The notes under the pieces were generated by a model. The model was not told where the DNA came from. It did no database searches and saw only the letters and a list, made by a program, of their open reading frames with translations. From assembly GCA_040754375.1 (NCBI GenBank), contig JBFMCT010000007.1:1-64000 (forward strand): a stretch of 64,000 nucleotides of DNA, written 5' to 3'. A program made the translations under genes and the position numbers. Shown piece after piece: positions 37,705-51,168 of the stretch (positions are counted from its first letter, which is position 1; every line of letters begins with the position of its first letter). The DNA is from Actinomycetota bacterium. GTDB taxonomy: Bacteria; Actinomycetota; Acidimicrobiia; Acidimicrobiales; AC-14.

Positions 37705-39057
37705 ATGTCTCTCGACTCCATCTTCAAGGCCTACGACGTGCGCGGCCTCGTCCCCGACCAGTTCGACGCCCAGGCGGCCCGGGCCATCGGATGGGCGTTC
37801 GCCCGGTTTGCCGGGGAGCCTCGGGTCCTCGTGGCGCGTGACATGAGACCGTCAGGCGAGGAGCTGGCGGCCGCCTTCGCCGAGGGCGCCAACCGGGCGG
37901 GGGCCGACGTGGTCGACCTGGGCCTGGCCTCGACCGACCTGCTCTACTACGCGGCCGGCAAGCTATCGGCCCCGGGGGCCATGTTCACCGCATCGCACAA
38001 CCCGGCCCGCTACAACGGGGTCAAGTTCTGCCTGGCCGGCGCCCGGCCCGTCGGCCAGGACACGGGCCTGGCCGACATCAAGGCCGGGGCCGCGGCCGTC
38101 CTGGCCGGCGAGCAGGCAGTGGAGAGCTCGGGGCCAGCCGGGACGGTGTCCCACCTCGACCTGCTCGACGACTTCGCGGTCCATGTCCGCTCGTTCGTCG
38201 ACGTGGGGGCGCTGCGACCCCTCAGGGTGGTAGCGGACACAGCCAACGGCATGGGGGGCCTGGTGGTACCCCGGGTGTTCGACGGGTTGCCCTTCGACCT
38301 CGAGGTCTTGTTCCCCGAGCTCGACGGCAACTTCCCGAACCACCCGGCCGACCCCATCCAACCCGAGAACCTCAAGGCGCTCCAGGCCCGGGTGCTGGAG
38401 AGCGGGGCCGACATCGGACTGGCCTTCGACGGCGACGCCGACCGGGTCTTCCTGGTCGACGACGAGGCCCAGCCCATCTCCGGGTCCACGACCACCGCCC
38501 TGGTGGCCAAGGTCGTCCTGGCCAAGAACCCCGGGGCCACGATCATCTACAACCTCATCTGCTCCAAGGCCGTGCCCGAGGTGATCCTGGAGAACGGGGG
38601 TGTCCCGGTGCGCACCCGGGTGGGCCACTCGTTCATCAAGGCCGTCATGGCCGAGCACGACGCCCTGTTCGGTGGCGAGCACTCGGGCCACTACTACTTC
38701 CGGGACAACTACCGGGCCGATTCGGGGCTCATCGCCGCCGTCCTCGTGCTCGAGGAGCTTTCCCGGTCGGGCCAGCGCCTGTCGGAGCTACGCAAGCCGT
38801 TCGAGCGGTACGCCGCCTCGGGTGAGGTCAACGTCGAAGTCGACGACCCACCGGCGGTGATAGAGAAGGTGGCAGCCGGGTTCCCGGCGGCCGAGGCCGA
38901 CCGCACGGACGGCCTGACCCTCGACTCGGGCGACTGGTGGGTCAACCTGCGCCCGTCCAACACCGAGCCCCTCCTGCGCATCAACTTGGAGGCGCCCGAC
39001 CCTTCGTCCTGCAAGGAGCACCTCGACCAGGTGCTCGCGCTCGTGAGAGGTGGCTGA
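37705..39057 (+). CDS. manB: Phosphomannomutase/phosphoglucomutase
   Basis: Alpha-D-phosphohexomutase interconverting mannose-6-P and mannose-1-P (and possibly the glucose pair), feeding GDP-mannose. 450 aa. Motifs: FKAYDVRGLVPDQFDAQAAR, the phosphoserine loop GAMFTASHNPARYNGVKFC, the metal loop GLAFDGDADRVFLVDD, the sugar-specificity loop ALFGGEHSGHYYFRDNYRAD and the phosphate loop LRPSNTEPLLRINLEAP. ATG 37705 is 10 nt after TACTGT. GTG 37693 would overlap that promoter. It begins the coupled run manB-Trm112-isomerase-ahcY. Confidence 0.93.
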   Translation: MSLDSIFKAYDVRGLVPDQFDAQAARAIGWAFARFAGEPRVLVARDMRPSGEELAAAFAEGANRAGADVVDLGLASTDLLYYAAGKLSAPGAMFTASHNPARYNGVKFCLAGARPVGQDTGLADIKAGAAAVLAGEQAVESSGPAGTVSHLDLLDDFAVHVRSFVDVGALRPLRVVADTANGMGGLVVPRVFDGLPFDLEVLFPELDGNFPNHPADPIQPENLKALQARVLESGADIGLAFDGDADRVFLVDDEAQPISGSTTTALVAKVVLAKNPGATIIYNLICSKAVPEVILENGGVPVRTRVGHSFIKAVMAEHDALFGGEHSGHYYFRDNYRADSGLIAAVLVLEELSRSGQRLSELRKPFERYAASGEVNVEVDDPPAVIEKVAAGFPAAEADRTDGLTLDSGDWWVNLRPSNTEPLLRINLEAPDPSSCKEHLDQVLALVRGG

Positions 39058-39059
39058 AG

Positions 39060-39298
39060 ATGGCCCTGGACCCGCTCCTGCTCGAGATCCTGGCGTGCCC
39101 CGAGGACAAGGGCCCGCTCTATTACCTGGAGGACGAGCAGTCCCTGTACAACCCTCGCCTCAAGCGCCGCTACGCCATCCGCGACGACATCCCCATCATG
39201 ATGATCGACGAAGCTGAGACGGTGGCCGAGGACGAGCACGACCGGATCATGGCCAAGGTCGAGGCCGGCGGCCTCCAGCCGACCTTCGAGCCTGCCCC

Positions 39299-39302
<4 letters not shown>
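39060..39302 (+). CDS. Trm112 family protein
   Basis: 80-aa small protein of the Trm112/YcaR (PF03966) family. It shows MALDPLLLEILACPEDKGPL and the later NPRLKRRYAIRDDIPIMMID. Only one Cys (ACPEDK) of the zinc ribbon remains, so it may not bind zinc. In actinobacteria it sits between manB and the SIS sugar isomerase, as here. The role is unclear; a partner or stabiliser of a methyltransferase or of the isomerase is possible. It starts 2 nt after the manB stop and overlaps the next start (GTGA). Confidence 0.87.
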
Positions 39303-41625
<2,323 letters not shown>

Positions 41626-41636
41626 CCTCCGACGCG

Positions 41637-41683
41637 GTCTCAGTATATTTGTTGCCGCCTAGCGGCAACAAATCTACCGAGAC
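41637..41683 (+). terminator. Strong terminator hairpin after ahcY
   Basis: ATTTGTTGCCGC, loop CTA, GCGGCAACAAAT makes a perfect 12-bp stem (41647-41673). Outside it GTCTC and GAGAC pair across a 5-nt internal loop. It closes the manB-ahcY operon and also lies in the space before the DUF559 gene. Confidence 0.75.
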
Positions 41684-41713
41684 GTGATCATCATGGTTGT
41701 CACACCCTCTCGT

Positions 41714-41719
41714 TATCCT
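41714..41719 (+). promoter_or_regulatory. -10 element TATCCT of the DUF559 gene (leaderless)
   Basis: TATCCT, 7 nt, then GTG 41727 (GTGATG). This spacing decides the start codon. Confidence 0.5.
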
Positions 41720-41726
41720 GAGGGCT

Positions 41727-42626
41727 GTGATGGAGGTCGACCGGGCCCTAGCGTCACTGGCCGAGCGCCAGCACGGACTGGTGAGCCGGCGCCAGGCCTT
41801 GGCCATGGGCACGTCGGCCAGCGGCTGGCAGCGGCGGGTCAAGGCGGGGCTTTGGTTGCCCGCGGGACCGCCCGCCGTCTACCGCCACGCCAGCAGCTCG
41901 CCGTCGTGGCAACAGCGGGTCATGGCCGCCGTCCTCTCGGGCCCGCCCGCAACCGTTGCGTCGCACCGCTCGGCCGCCGCCCTGCACGGCATCTGGGCAC
42001 CGGACCACGTCGAGGCGACGATGCCGCGCCGCGCCGGCTCGAGGGGCGGGGCCGCCTTCCACCGCGAGGAGCTCGACCAGGTCGACGTGACGGCCGTGGC
42101 CGGGGTCCCGGTGACCGCGGTCGAGCGCACCCTCGTCGACCTGGCGGCCGTCGTGGGCGACAGCGGGGTCGAGCGGGCGGCCGAGGCCGCGTTCCGCCTC
42201 GGCCTCACGACCTCCGAGAGGGTCGCCCGGCGCCTCGAGGAGCTGGCCGGTCCCGGGCGGACCGGCGTGCGGCGGCTGCGGCGGGTGCTCGGGCACCGCC
42301 ACCGCGGGCGTCCGGCGGGCAGCGAGCTCGAGGTACGGGCCATCCAACTCCTGTGGGCGGCCGGGCTGGACACGTTGGTCCGCCAGTTCGAGGTGATCAT
42401 CGGTGGCAACCGGTACCTCATCGACCTGGCCGACCCGGTGCGGCGGGTGGCCATCGAGCTCGACGGGTTCGCGAGCCATAGCGATGCCATCGCCTTTCAG
42501 CGCGACCGTGCCCGGCAGAACGCGCTGGTCCTGGCGGGGTGGACGGTGCTGCGGTTCACGTGGGCCGACGTGGTCCACCGTCCTGGGCAGGTGGTGGCTG
42601 CGGTGGCCGCCGCGCTGGCCGCGTGA
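41727..42626 (+). CDS. DUF559 domain protein with AbiEi-like N-terminus
   Basis: 299 aa. The N-terminal ~75 residues (LASLAERQHGLVSRRQALAM and WQRRVKAGLWLPAGPPAVYR) look like the winged-helix antitoxin domain of AbiEi-type proteins. The C-terminal ~100 residues match DUF559, a Vsr/PD-(D/E)xK-related nuclease-like fold: GSELEVRAIQLLWAAGLDTL, YLIDLADPVRRVAIELDGFA and LVLAGWTVLRFTWADVV. The E...D...ExD pattern is kept, so cleavage activity is possible. No toxin partner (AbiEii) is adjacent. Such proteins are common single genes in actinobacteria; function unknown. Confidence 0.8.
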   Translation: MMEVDRALASLAERQHGLVSRRQALAMGTSASGWQRRVKAGLWLPAGPPAVYRHASSSPSWQQRVMAAVLSGPPATVASHRSAAALHGIWAPDHVEATMPRRAGSRGGAAFHREELDQVDVTAVAGVPVTAVERTLVDLAAVVGDSGVERAAEAAFRLGLTTSERVARRLEELAGPGRTGVRRLRRVLGHRHRGRPAGSELEVRAIQLLWAAGLDTLVRQFEVIIGGNRYLIDLADPVRRVAIELDGFASHSDAIAFQRDRARQNALVLAGWTVLRFTWADVVHRPGQVVAAVAAALAA

Positions 42627-42627
42627 C

Positions 42628-43287
42628 GTGCTGTTCCCGGCCCGTTGCCCGGTGTGCGGTGCCCACGGCCCGGCGCCGTGCGGGGCCTGCCGGGCGGCCC
42701 TGCGCCCGGCGCCGCCCCTGCCGCCCCCGCCCGGTGTCGACTCGTGCCGATCGTTCGTCGCTTACGCGGGAGTGGGCCGCGAGCTGGTGGCCCGGTTCAA
42801 GTACCGCAACGCCCGGGCATCGATCGGGTTCCTGGCCGACGGCATGGCCGCCCTCGTCGACGCGTCGACCGTCGATGCGGTGACGTGGGTGCCGACCACG
42901 CCCGCCCGTCGCCGCCAGCGGGGGTTCGACCAGGGCCAGTTGCTGGCCCGGGCCGTCGCCCGCCGGCTGGGCCATCGCTGCCGCCGGCTGCTGGTCCGGG
43001 GCCCGGGCCCGGCCCAGACGGGCCAGGCGCAGGCCGAGCGCCACCGGGGCCCGACGATCGCAGCCGCCCGCCGGCGCCCGCCCGCCCGGGTGCTGGTCGT
43101 GGATGACGTGGTCACGACCGGGGCGTCCCTGGCGGCTGCCGCCCGCGCCCTGCGGTCCGCCGGTGTTCGGGAGGTCACGGCCGTCACCGCCGCCCGAACG
43201 TCGCTGCGGCGCCTACACTCAGGTATGGCCGAGTGCGGGTCTGTGGTTGAAAGTCGACGCCAGCCGCAGGCGAAACGACCCACGTAA
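42628..43287 (+). CDS. comF: ComF family phosphoribosyltransferase-like protein
   Basis: 219 aa, ComFC-like. An N-terminal zinc-ribbon-like pair FPARCPVCGAHGPAPCGACR, the conserved GRELVARFKYRNARASIGFL, RRRQRGFDQGQLLARAVARR, and the PRPP-binding loop VLVVDDVVTTGASLAAAARA. In competent bacteria ComFC helps in uptake of single-stranded DNA; in actinobacteria its role is not settled. GTG 42628 starts 1 nt after the DUF559 stop. The last ~25 codons overlap the promoter and probable 5' part of the raiA-motif RNA that follows. Confidence 0.88.
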   Translation: MLFPARCPVCGAHGPAPCGACRAALRPAPPLPPPPGVDSCRSFVAYAGVGRELVARFKYRNARASIGFLADGMAALVDASTVDAVTWVPTTPARRRQRGFDQGQLLARAVARRLGHRCRRLLVRGPGPAQTGQAQAERHRGPTIAAARRRPPARVLVVDDVVTTGASLAAAARALRSAGVREVTAVTAARTSLRRLHSGMAECGSVVESRRQPQAKRPT

Positions 43288-43515
43288 GGCAACCATTGGT
43301 TGCCGATCATGGTGCGGCTTAGAGGTAAGACCTGCTCGACCGGGCCCGAATGGCGGGCACCGGTGGGAGAGGGAGGGAAGCGTCACACGTACGGTTGTGA
43401 GGGGCACTCGCCGCCACGGCCGTGGGCGCGAGCTCTCCAGCAGGCGAGTGTGGGGTCAAAGACCAGGTCAGCCGCACGCGGCCTGTCCCGTCCGAGAAGA
43501 CTGCCTAGGCAGAGC
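43226..43515 (+). ncRNA. raiA RNA: Probable raiA-motif RNA between comF and hpf
   Basis: A ~240-nt space between comF and the raiA/hpf gene is full of complementary segments. GGCAACC-ATT-GGTTGCC is a perfect hairpin (43288-43304), and CACTCGCC pairs with GGCGAGTG about 35 nt later, enclosing a GC-rich stem. ACACGTACGGTTGTGAGGGG precedes it. TACACT (43214-43219) could be its -10 box. From memory, the raiA motif is a large structured RNA in Firmicutes and Actinobacteria located next to raiA and often comF. Position and size fit; I could not test the consensus. The boundaries are approximate. Confidence 0.6.
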
Positions 43516-43525
43516 GGAGGTCGGT

Positions 43526-44080
43526 ATGGAGTTCATGGTTACCGGGCGTCACATGGAGGTGCCCGAGCGGTTGAAGGCGGCTGCTGAGGAGAAGGTCATG
43601 CGGGTCGTCCGCCACTACGACGGGTGGGACGAGGCCGAGGTCCGCTTCCTGGAGGAGCGCAACCCGCGGATCACCGACAAGGAGGTCTGCGAGGTCACGC
43701 TGAGGGGCCACGGGCACATCCTGCGGGCCAAGGCGGCGGCCACCGACTCGTTCACGGCGGTCGACCGGGTGGTCGACAAGCTCTCGCACCAGGTCGAGAA
43801 GCTCAAGACCCGCCAGAGCCGCAAGGCCCCGCACAAGCGCCAGCCGGTAGACTCCAACGGCCCGGTGCTCGACGAAGAGGGCGAGGATGAGCAGGGTTTC
43901 GGCAGGATCGTCAAAGTCAAACGTTTCGACCTCAAGCCCATGACGCCTGAGGAAGCCGCGCTTCAGATGGAGATGCTGGGCCACACCTTCTTCTTCTTCA
44001 CCAACGCCGACTCGGGGTCGGCGGCGGTCGTCTACCGCCGCGACGACGGCTACGTCGGCCTCATCGACGCCAGCGCGTGA
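43526..44080 (+). CDS. hpf: Long-form ribosome hibernation-promoting factor (HPF/RaiA)
   Basis: Binds the 30S decoding channel and pairs two 70S ribosomes as inactive 100S dimers under stress. 184 aa. N-terminal S30AE domain: FMVTGRHMEVPERLKAAAEE, RFLEERNPRITDKEVCEVTL and HILRAKAAATDSFTAVDRVV. After a charged linker, the C-terminal dimerisation domain has GRIVKVKRFDLKPMTPEEAA, LGHTFFFFTNADSGSAAVVY and RRDDGYVGLID. ATG 43526 follows CGGAGG by 5 nt; unlike many genes here it has a true leader, which contains the probable raiA RNA. Confidence 0.95.
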   Translation: MEFMVTGRHMEVPERLKAAAEEKVMRVVRHYDGWDEAEVRFLEERNPRITDKEVCEVTLRGHGHILRAKAAATDSFTAVDRVVDKLSHQVEKLKTRQSRKAPHKRQPVDSNGPVLDEEGEDEQGFGRIVKVKRFDLKPMTPEEAALQMEMLGHTFFFFTNADSGSAAVVYRRDDGYVGLIDASA

Positions 44081-44095
44081 CCCGGCCGGGCCCTC

Positions 44096-44758
44096 GTGGG
44101 TGACCCCATCCGTGTCCTGATCGCCGACGACCACGAGCGGTTCCGGCGCGGGCTACGGATGGTGCTCGAGGCTGAGGACGGGATCGACGTGGTGGCCGAG
44201 GCGGCCAACGGTTCCGAGGCGGTGGCCAAGGTCGAGGAGCTGGCGCCCGACGTCGTGCTGATGGACGTCAGGATGCCCACCGTCAACGGCATCGAGGCGA
44301 CCAGGACCATCCGTCAAGTCTTCCCGTCCACCCGCATCATCATGCTCACCGTGAGCGACGAGGAGGACGACCTCTTCGACGCCGTGAAGGCGGGCGCCAA
44401 CGGCTACCTCCTCAAAGAGGTCTCCATCGAGGAGGTGGCCGAGGCGGTGCACGCCGTCGTGCAGGGCCAGAGCCTCATCTCGCCGTCGATGGCGGCCAAG
44501 CTCATCAGCGAGTTCGGGACTCTCGCCCGCCGTGTCACCACCGGCGACGAGCCCAGCTCCAAGCTGTCCGACCGCGAGCTCGAGGTGCTCAAGCGGGTGG
44601 CCAAGGGACTGGCCAACGAGGACATCGCAGCCGAGCTGGAGATCTCTCCGGCGGCCGTCCGCAACCACGTCGCCAACATCCTCGTCAAGCTCCAGCTCCG
44701 GTCCCGCATCGAGGCCGCCCTCATGGGCGTGGAGCCCCGCCTGATCGAGAAGCCCTGA
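44096..44758 (+). CDS. NarL/FixJ-type response regulator (orphan)
   Basis: 220-aa two-component regulator. Receiver domain: IRVLIADDHERFRRGLRMVL with the acidic pair, phosphoacceptor Asp in VVLMDVRMPTVNGIEATRTI, signalling Thr in IIMLTVSDEEDDLF, and Lys in NGYLLKEVSIEEVAEAVHAV. LuxR-type DNA-binding HTH: LSDRELEVLKRVAKGLANED and ISPAAVRNHVANILVKLQLR. No histidine kinase gene is near. It lies 15 nt after hpf on the same strand, so it may be expressed with it. Start GTG 44096. Confidence 0.92.
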   Translation: MGDPIRVLIADDHERFRRGLRMVLEAEDGIDVVAEAANGSEAVAKVEELAPDVVLMDVRMPTVNGIEATRTIRQVFPSTRIIMLTVSDEEDDLFDAVKAGANGYLLKEVSIEEVAEAVHAVVQGQSLISPSMAAKLISEFGTLARRVTTGDEPSSKLSDRELEVLKRVAKGLANEDIAAELEISPAAVRNHVANILVKLQLRSRIEAALMGVEPRLIEKP

Positions 44759-44770
44759 CCGCCGGCCCGG

Positions 44771-46336
44771 TCACCGGGCGGGTGAGGGCCTGGGTGCCGG
44801 AGGGGGCGGCGCCGTCCGTTCGGCCACCAAGACGCCGTCCTGGTCGCTTCGTACCGTGAACTCGGCCCCCAGCAGGTTGTCGACCAACCGCCGGTCGTTG
44901 TCGCTCAGGAGCCAGCGGTCGACCACCAGCCACTTCACCAGGCCGGGGTCGTGCAGGTTCTCCCCGGCCACACCCCAGTCGACCCGCACCCACGGTTCAG
45001 GGAAGTTGTAGATGCGCTCCCGGTGGGACAGGTGGGGGACAAGGTTGTAGATGGCCGAGACGGCCTCCCCTTCGGGCACCGACGCGACCGCCGCCTGCTG
45101 GACCTCCAGCCGAGGCCCGGTGGCCAACGGCCAGTAGCCCTGGTCGTACTTGACACTGATGGGGGAGATGCCCCAGGCGATGCTCGAGGTCAGGGCCGAG
45201 GCCCCGACCACACCCACGAGGATGCGGCGCACCTTGACCGTGCGCCCCAGCCGGGCGATCCCCTCGACGGTGGCCAGCATGATCCCCGCCAAGACCAACG
45301 CGCTGTAGTGGAACATGTAGTCACGGGCGTAGGGGAAGGTGGTCAAGGCGTTGACGGCCAGCATGGGCAGGGAGATGAGCAGGGTCAACGGGGACGCCAG
45401 CGCCATGAAGCCCACCGGCGCGAACATCGCCACGTAGTACGACAGCCGATCGGGCCGGGTCAGCAGGTCGAGGGTCACGCCCGGCTTCAGGAAGACGTTG
45501 CGGGCCACCTCACCGGCACTGGCCCCCAGGTCCCCGAAGAAGGTGTCGTAGAACGGCGCGTCGGTCGGCAGGAGCGCGGGCATCATCACCCGGGTGGCCA
45601 GCACGTACCAGGCGCCGGCGGCCGCCATCACGACCAGGCCCCGCTTCTCCTTGTCCCGCACCAGCATGACCAGGCCGAGGGCGGCCACGGCCAGGGCCAC
45701 GTCCTCCTTGCAGGCCACGGCCAGCACGGCCGATACCGTGAACCAACGCCACCGGCGGGCCCGGGCCGCCCAGTAGGCGAACAGCAGGGGGGCGATGGCC
45801 AGCGTGTCGGGATGGAAGAACTCCCACACCAGGAACTGGTAGGTGGGGTTGAGCAGCAGCACGGCGGCCATGGCAACCCCCAGCCAGCGGTCGGCCAGCC
45901 GGTCGCGCGCCAGCAGGTAGATGGCGACGGCCCCCGAGGCCATGGCCGCGACCTGCACGCCCTGCAGGAACATGGGCCCGGCCCCGAGCCGGTAGAACGG
46001 GGCGAGCAGCAGTAGGACGACGTTCATGTGGTGGCCGAGGATGTTGAGCCCCCGCACGGTCACGAACTGCTTGAAGTTGGACAGCAGCCACACGCCCTGG
46101 TCGTAGGTCCCCAGGTCGAATGCGAACGTGCCGAACCGGTAGTGGCGGGCCCACGAGAGTGCGAAGAACGTCACCACCCACAGCCCGATGAGCCCCCCCA
46201 GCACCCACCACACCGGGCCCCGCCAGCCCATCGGTTCCCCACCCGCCGTCGCCGGCTCTCCCAGGACCGTCGGCTCGGTGGCGGTCCCTCCGGCGCGCAG
46301 GACCGAGGTGGTGGCGTCTTCCTCGCGTCCGCTCAC
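44771..46336 (-). CDS. DUF2079 membrane protein (GT-C-like)
   Basis: 521 aa with about ten helices. DUF2079 features: FALSWARHYRFGTFAFDLGT, YDQGVWLLSNFKQFVTVRGL, LGHHMNVVLLLLAPFYRLGA, FVWEFFHPDTLAIAPLLFAY and CKEDVALAVAALGLVMLVRD. FDLGxYDQ places an acidic residue where GT-C enzymes have their catalytic base, so a lipid-sugar-dependent glycosyltransferase role is inferred. A soluble domain follows the helices and the C-terminus is Pro-rich. GTG 46336 is the start. It diverges from another large membrane protein gene with a 70-nt promoter space between them. Confidence 0.83.
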   Translation of the reverse strand: MSGREEDATTSVLRAGGTATEPTVLGEPATAGGEPMGWRGPVWWVLGGLIGLWVVTFFALSWARHYRFGTFAFDLGTYDQGVWLLSNFKQFVTVRGLNILGHHMNVVLLLLAPFYRLGAGPMFLQGVQVAAMASGAVAIYLLARDRLADRWLGVAMAAVLLLNPTYQFLVWEFFHPDTLAIAPLLFAYWAARARRWRWFTVSAVLAVACKEDVALAVAALGLVMLVRDKEKRGLVVMAAAGAWYVLATRVMMPALLPTDAPFYDTFFGDLGASAGEVARNVFLKPGVTLDLLTRPDRLSYYVAMFAPVGFMALASPLTLLISLPMLAVNALTTFPYARDYMFHYSALVLAGIMLATVEGIARLGRTVKVRRILVGVVGASALTSSIAWGISPISVKYDQGYWPLATGPRLEVQQAAVASVPEGEAVSAIYNLVPHLSHRERIYNFPEPWVRVDWGVAGENLHDPGLVKWLVVDRWLLSDNDRRLVDNLLGAEFTVRSDQDGVLVAERTAPPPPAPRPSPAR

Positions 46337-46406
46337 GCTGGTTCCCGGGAGTAGGGCATATGGGGGTTACGTGCGCCGGTGAGGCCCGTGTCGCTCAAGG
46401 CCTCCT

Positions 46407-48365
46407 GTGACAACATATGTCGTGGGTGACGAGCCTTCCAAGGCGGGCCGCAAGGGGGCTCCAGAACCTGACTCGGTCGACCTGAGCTGGTTGGCGCCCG
46501 TCGCCGTCCGGTTCAATCGCCTCCTGGAGCGGGGCCGTGCCCTGAGGGAGGCGGGGGCCGACGTCGTTCCTGGCCAGGGCACCCCACCCCCGACCGCCCC
46601 GGCCCCGGCCAGCCCCTCGGCGCCCTCGGCCGCCCCCACAGGCGAGGGCCCGCCACCGGCCGCCACCAAAGGGGAGGGCCCGCCACCGGCCGCCACCAAA
46701 GGGGAGGGCCCGCCACCGGCCGACGTCGACGGCCCCGACGGCCTCCCCGGTCCCGAGCAGCCCACCTCCCCAGCCTCGTCGCAAATGGCCGACGTGGTCG
46801 CTCTGATCTCCCACCAGCGCTACCGCGTGCTGTGCGGCGCCCTGCTGCTGATGATCGTCTCCTACCTGCTGAAGTTCACCTGGCCGAGCGGCCTCGACCT
46901 GTGGGAGCACTCGGCCGCGGCGCGCGAGTTCTCTGCTCGCCCCTTCTCGCCCCGTCACCCGCTCTTGTCGACCGACGCGCCCCACCAGTTCATGAACCCC
47001 TACGCGTGGGTCATCGGAGTCTTCTCGCGGTTGACCACCCTGAGCGTCGTCACCGTCTTCAACATCGTCGGGGTGGCCAACCTGGTACTGCTGTTCGTGG
47101 GCCTGCGGCTGTTCGTGCGTCGTGTTGTGAACCGCCCCCACGCCGACTTCTACGCCCTGCTGTTCATGGTCCTGCTATGGGGCCCGGGGGCTTGGTTCTT
47201 CAGCGGGTTCCTACATCTCAACGTGCTTGCCTCGGTCATGGCGTACCCGTCCACGCTGGCCAAGGGCCTTGCCTTTCTGTGCCTGTGGGCGCACACCCGC
47301 TTCCTTGACACCGGGGAGAACAAGTGGCTGGTCTGGTCCGTAGCCGTGCCGGCCCTGCTCTGGCTGGTCCACCCGGTCGACGGCATCTTCCTGGCCATCG
47401 GTCTGTTGGCCCTGAGCGTCACGTTGCCTACGCCCGGGGTCGACCGGCGAGCGTTAGTGACGTTGGCGGCGTTGGCCGCGTCGGGGCTCGTCGCGCTGAC
47501 CTGGCCGTTCTTCTCCCTCTGGGACCTGCTCGTGGGCGAAGGCGTTGAGCCCTACCGGGTGGCCATCGCCGGGGCCGACCGGGACATGTACACCAACGTA
47601 CTGGCGCGGTTGGGGCCGGCCCTGATCGTGCTCCCGTTCCTCGCCTATCGCCTCCGGGGCTGGCGGTCCGACCCGCTGCTGATCATGTTGGCGGGCACTC
47701 TGGCCGCTTACTGGTACGGCTGGCTGGCTCAGAACTGGTCTTACGGCCGCCTGATCTCGTCGGCCCACGTGGTGGCCGCCATCATCCTGGCCGACGAGAG
47801 GTCCCAGGTCGACGAGGCCGCTGGGACGGCAGGCCGGCCCGGCTCAACGCGCCATCTGCCCTGGCTGCGCTGGGCACAGGTGACCACCCTGGGACTGGTG
47901 CTCATCGGCGCCTACCACGTGCGCAACGGGTTCTCGATGCTGCCTGATGCGATCGTCAAGGACCGCCCCTACCACTGGGTCCGCCCCGAGGTCGACCTGG
48001 CCAGGATCTCCGACTACGAGTTCCTGGAGGAGAACCGGGCGACCTACCCCATCGCGATATCCGACGTCTACACCAGCCTGGAGCCACCCACCTTCGGGGT
48101 GAAGGTCGTGGCCTACGCGCGTGCCCAGGCGTTCGCGGACACTTCCCAGCGGGGCCCCGACCTCAACCGCTTCTTCGAAGCGGCCACGACCAACGAGGCG
48201 CGCGAGGAGATCATCCGTCGGTACGACGTGGCCCTCGTCGTGCTCAAGCAGGAGCGCCTCGTCGCCGAACCGGGCACGTTCGTTCCCATGCTGGGCCTTG
48301 GCCCACCCGTGGGGCAGAACGACCGGTTCGTGTTCGTCGACGTCCGGGCCGTGCGGGACGGCTGA
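46407..48365 (+). CDS. Large multi-pass membrane protein, possible glycosyltransferase
   Basis: 652 aa, unrecognised family. Residues ~1-130 are cytoplasmic and low-complexity, with the repeat TGEGPPPAATK/KGEGPPPAATK. Then ~10 helices follow, the first loop carrying SGLDLWEHSAAAREFSARPF and PHQFMNPYAWVIGVFSRLTT. A W-E-H-S acidic loop after helix 1 resembles GT-C enzymes. A C-terminal soluble domain (~550-652) has PIAISDVYTSLEPPTFGVKV. The GTG 46407 start is uncertain, since no ribosome-binding site is seen; GTG 46422 is an alternative. It is divergent from the DUF2079 gene, suggesting a related role. Confidence 0.65.
   Translation: MTTYVVGDEPSKAGRKGAPEPDSVDLSWLAPVAVRFNRLLERGRALREAGADVVPGQGTPPPTAPAPASPSAPSAAPTGEGPPPAATKGEGPPPAATKGEGPPPADVDGPDGLPGPEQPTSPASSQMADVVALISHQRYRVLCGALLLMIVSYLLKFTWPSGLDLWEHSAAAREFSARPFSPRHPLLSTDAPHQFMNPYAWVIGVFSRLTTLSVVTVFNIVGVANLVLLFVGLRLFVRRVVNRPHADFYALLFMVLLWGPGAWFFSGFLHLNVLASVMAYPSTLAKGLAFLCLWAHTRFLDTGENKWLVWSVAVPALLWLVHPVDGIFLAIGLLALSVTLPTPGVDRRALVTLAALAASGLVALTWPFFSLWDLLVGEGVEPYRVAIAGADRDMYTNVLARLGPALIVLPFLAYRLRGWRSDPLLIMLAGTLAAYWYGWLAQNWSYGRLISSAHVVAAIILADERSQVDEAAGTAGRPGSTRHLPWLRWAQVTTLGLVLIGAYHVRNGFSMLPDAIVKDRPYHWVRPEVDLARISDYEFLEENRATYPIAISDVYTSLEPPTFGVKVVAYARAQAFADTSQRGPDLNRFFEAATTNEAREEIIRRYDVALVVLKQERLVAEPGTFVPMLGLGPPVGQNDRFVFVDVRAVRDG
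46641..46720 (+). repeat. In-frame 30-bp tandem repeat (2.7 copies)
   Basis: Units start at 46641, 46671 and 46701 and are nearly identical. Each encodes GEGPPPAATK in the cytoplasmic N-terminal region of the membrane protein. The exact copies suggest recent slippage and length variation between strains. Confidence 0.9.
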
Positions 48366-48395
48366 ACTGCCGGCCGTGGTCAGGAAGGCCCCCGG

Positions 48396-48401
48396 TAGAC
48401 T
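48396..48401 (+). promoter_or_regulatory. -10 element TAGACT of secA (leaderless)
   Basis: TAGACT, 7 nt, then ATG 48409; no Shine-Dalgarno is present. Confidence 0.55.
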
Positions 48402-48408
48402 GGCGGCC

Positions 48409-51150
<2,742 letters not shown>

Positions 51151-51168
51151 ACCGGCCCGGAAGGGGCG

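Noticed and set aside
41727-42626. AbiEi/AbiEii toxin-antitoxin pair
   Set aside because: Only the AbiEi-like N-terminus is present, fused to DUF559. No nucleotidyltransferase toxin gene is adjacent.
43385-43410. Group II intron-like string CACGTACGGTTGTGAGGGG
   Set aside because: No reverse transcriptase, no domain V with its catalytic triad, and the position fits a raiA-motif RNA better.
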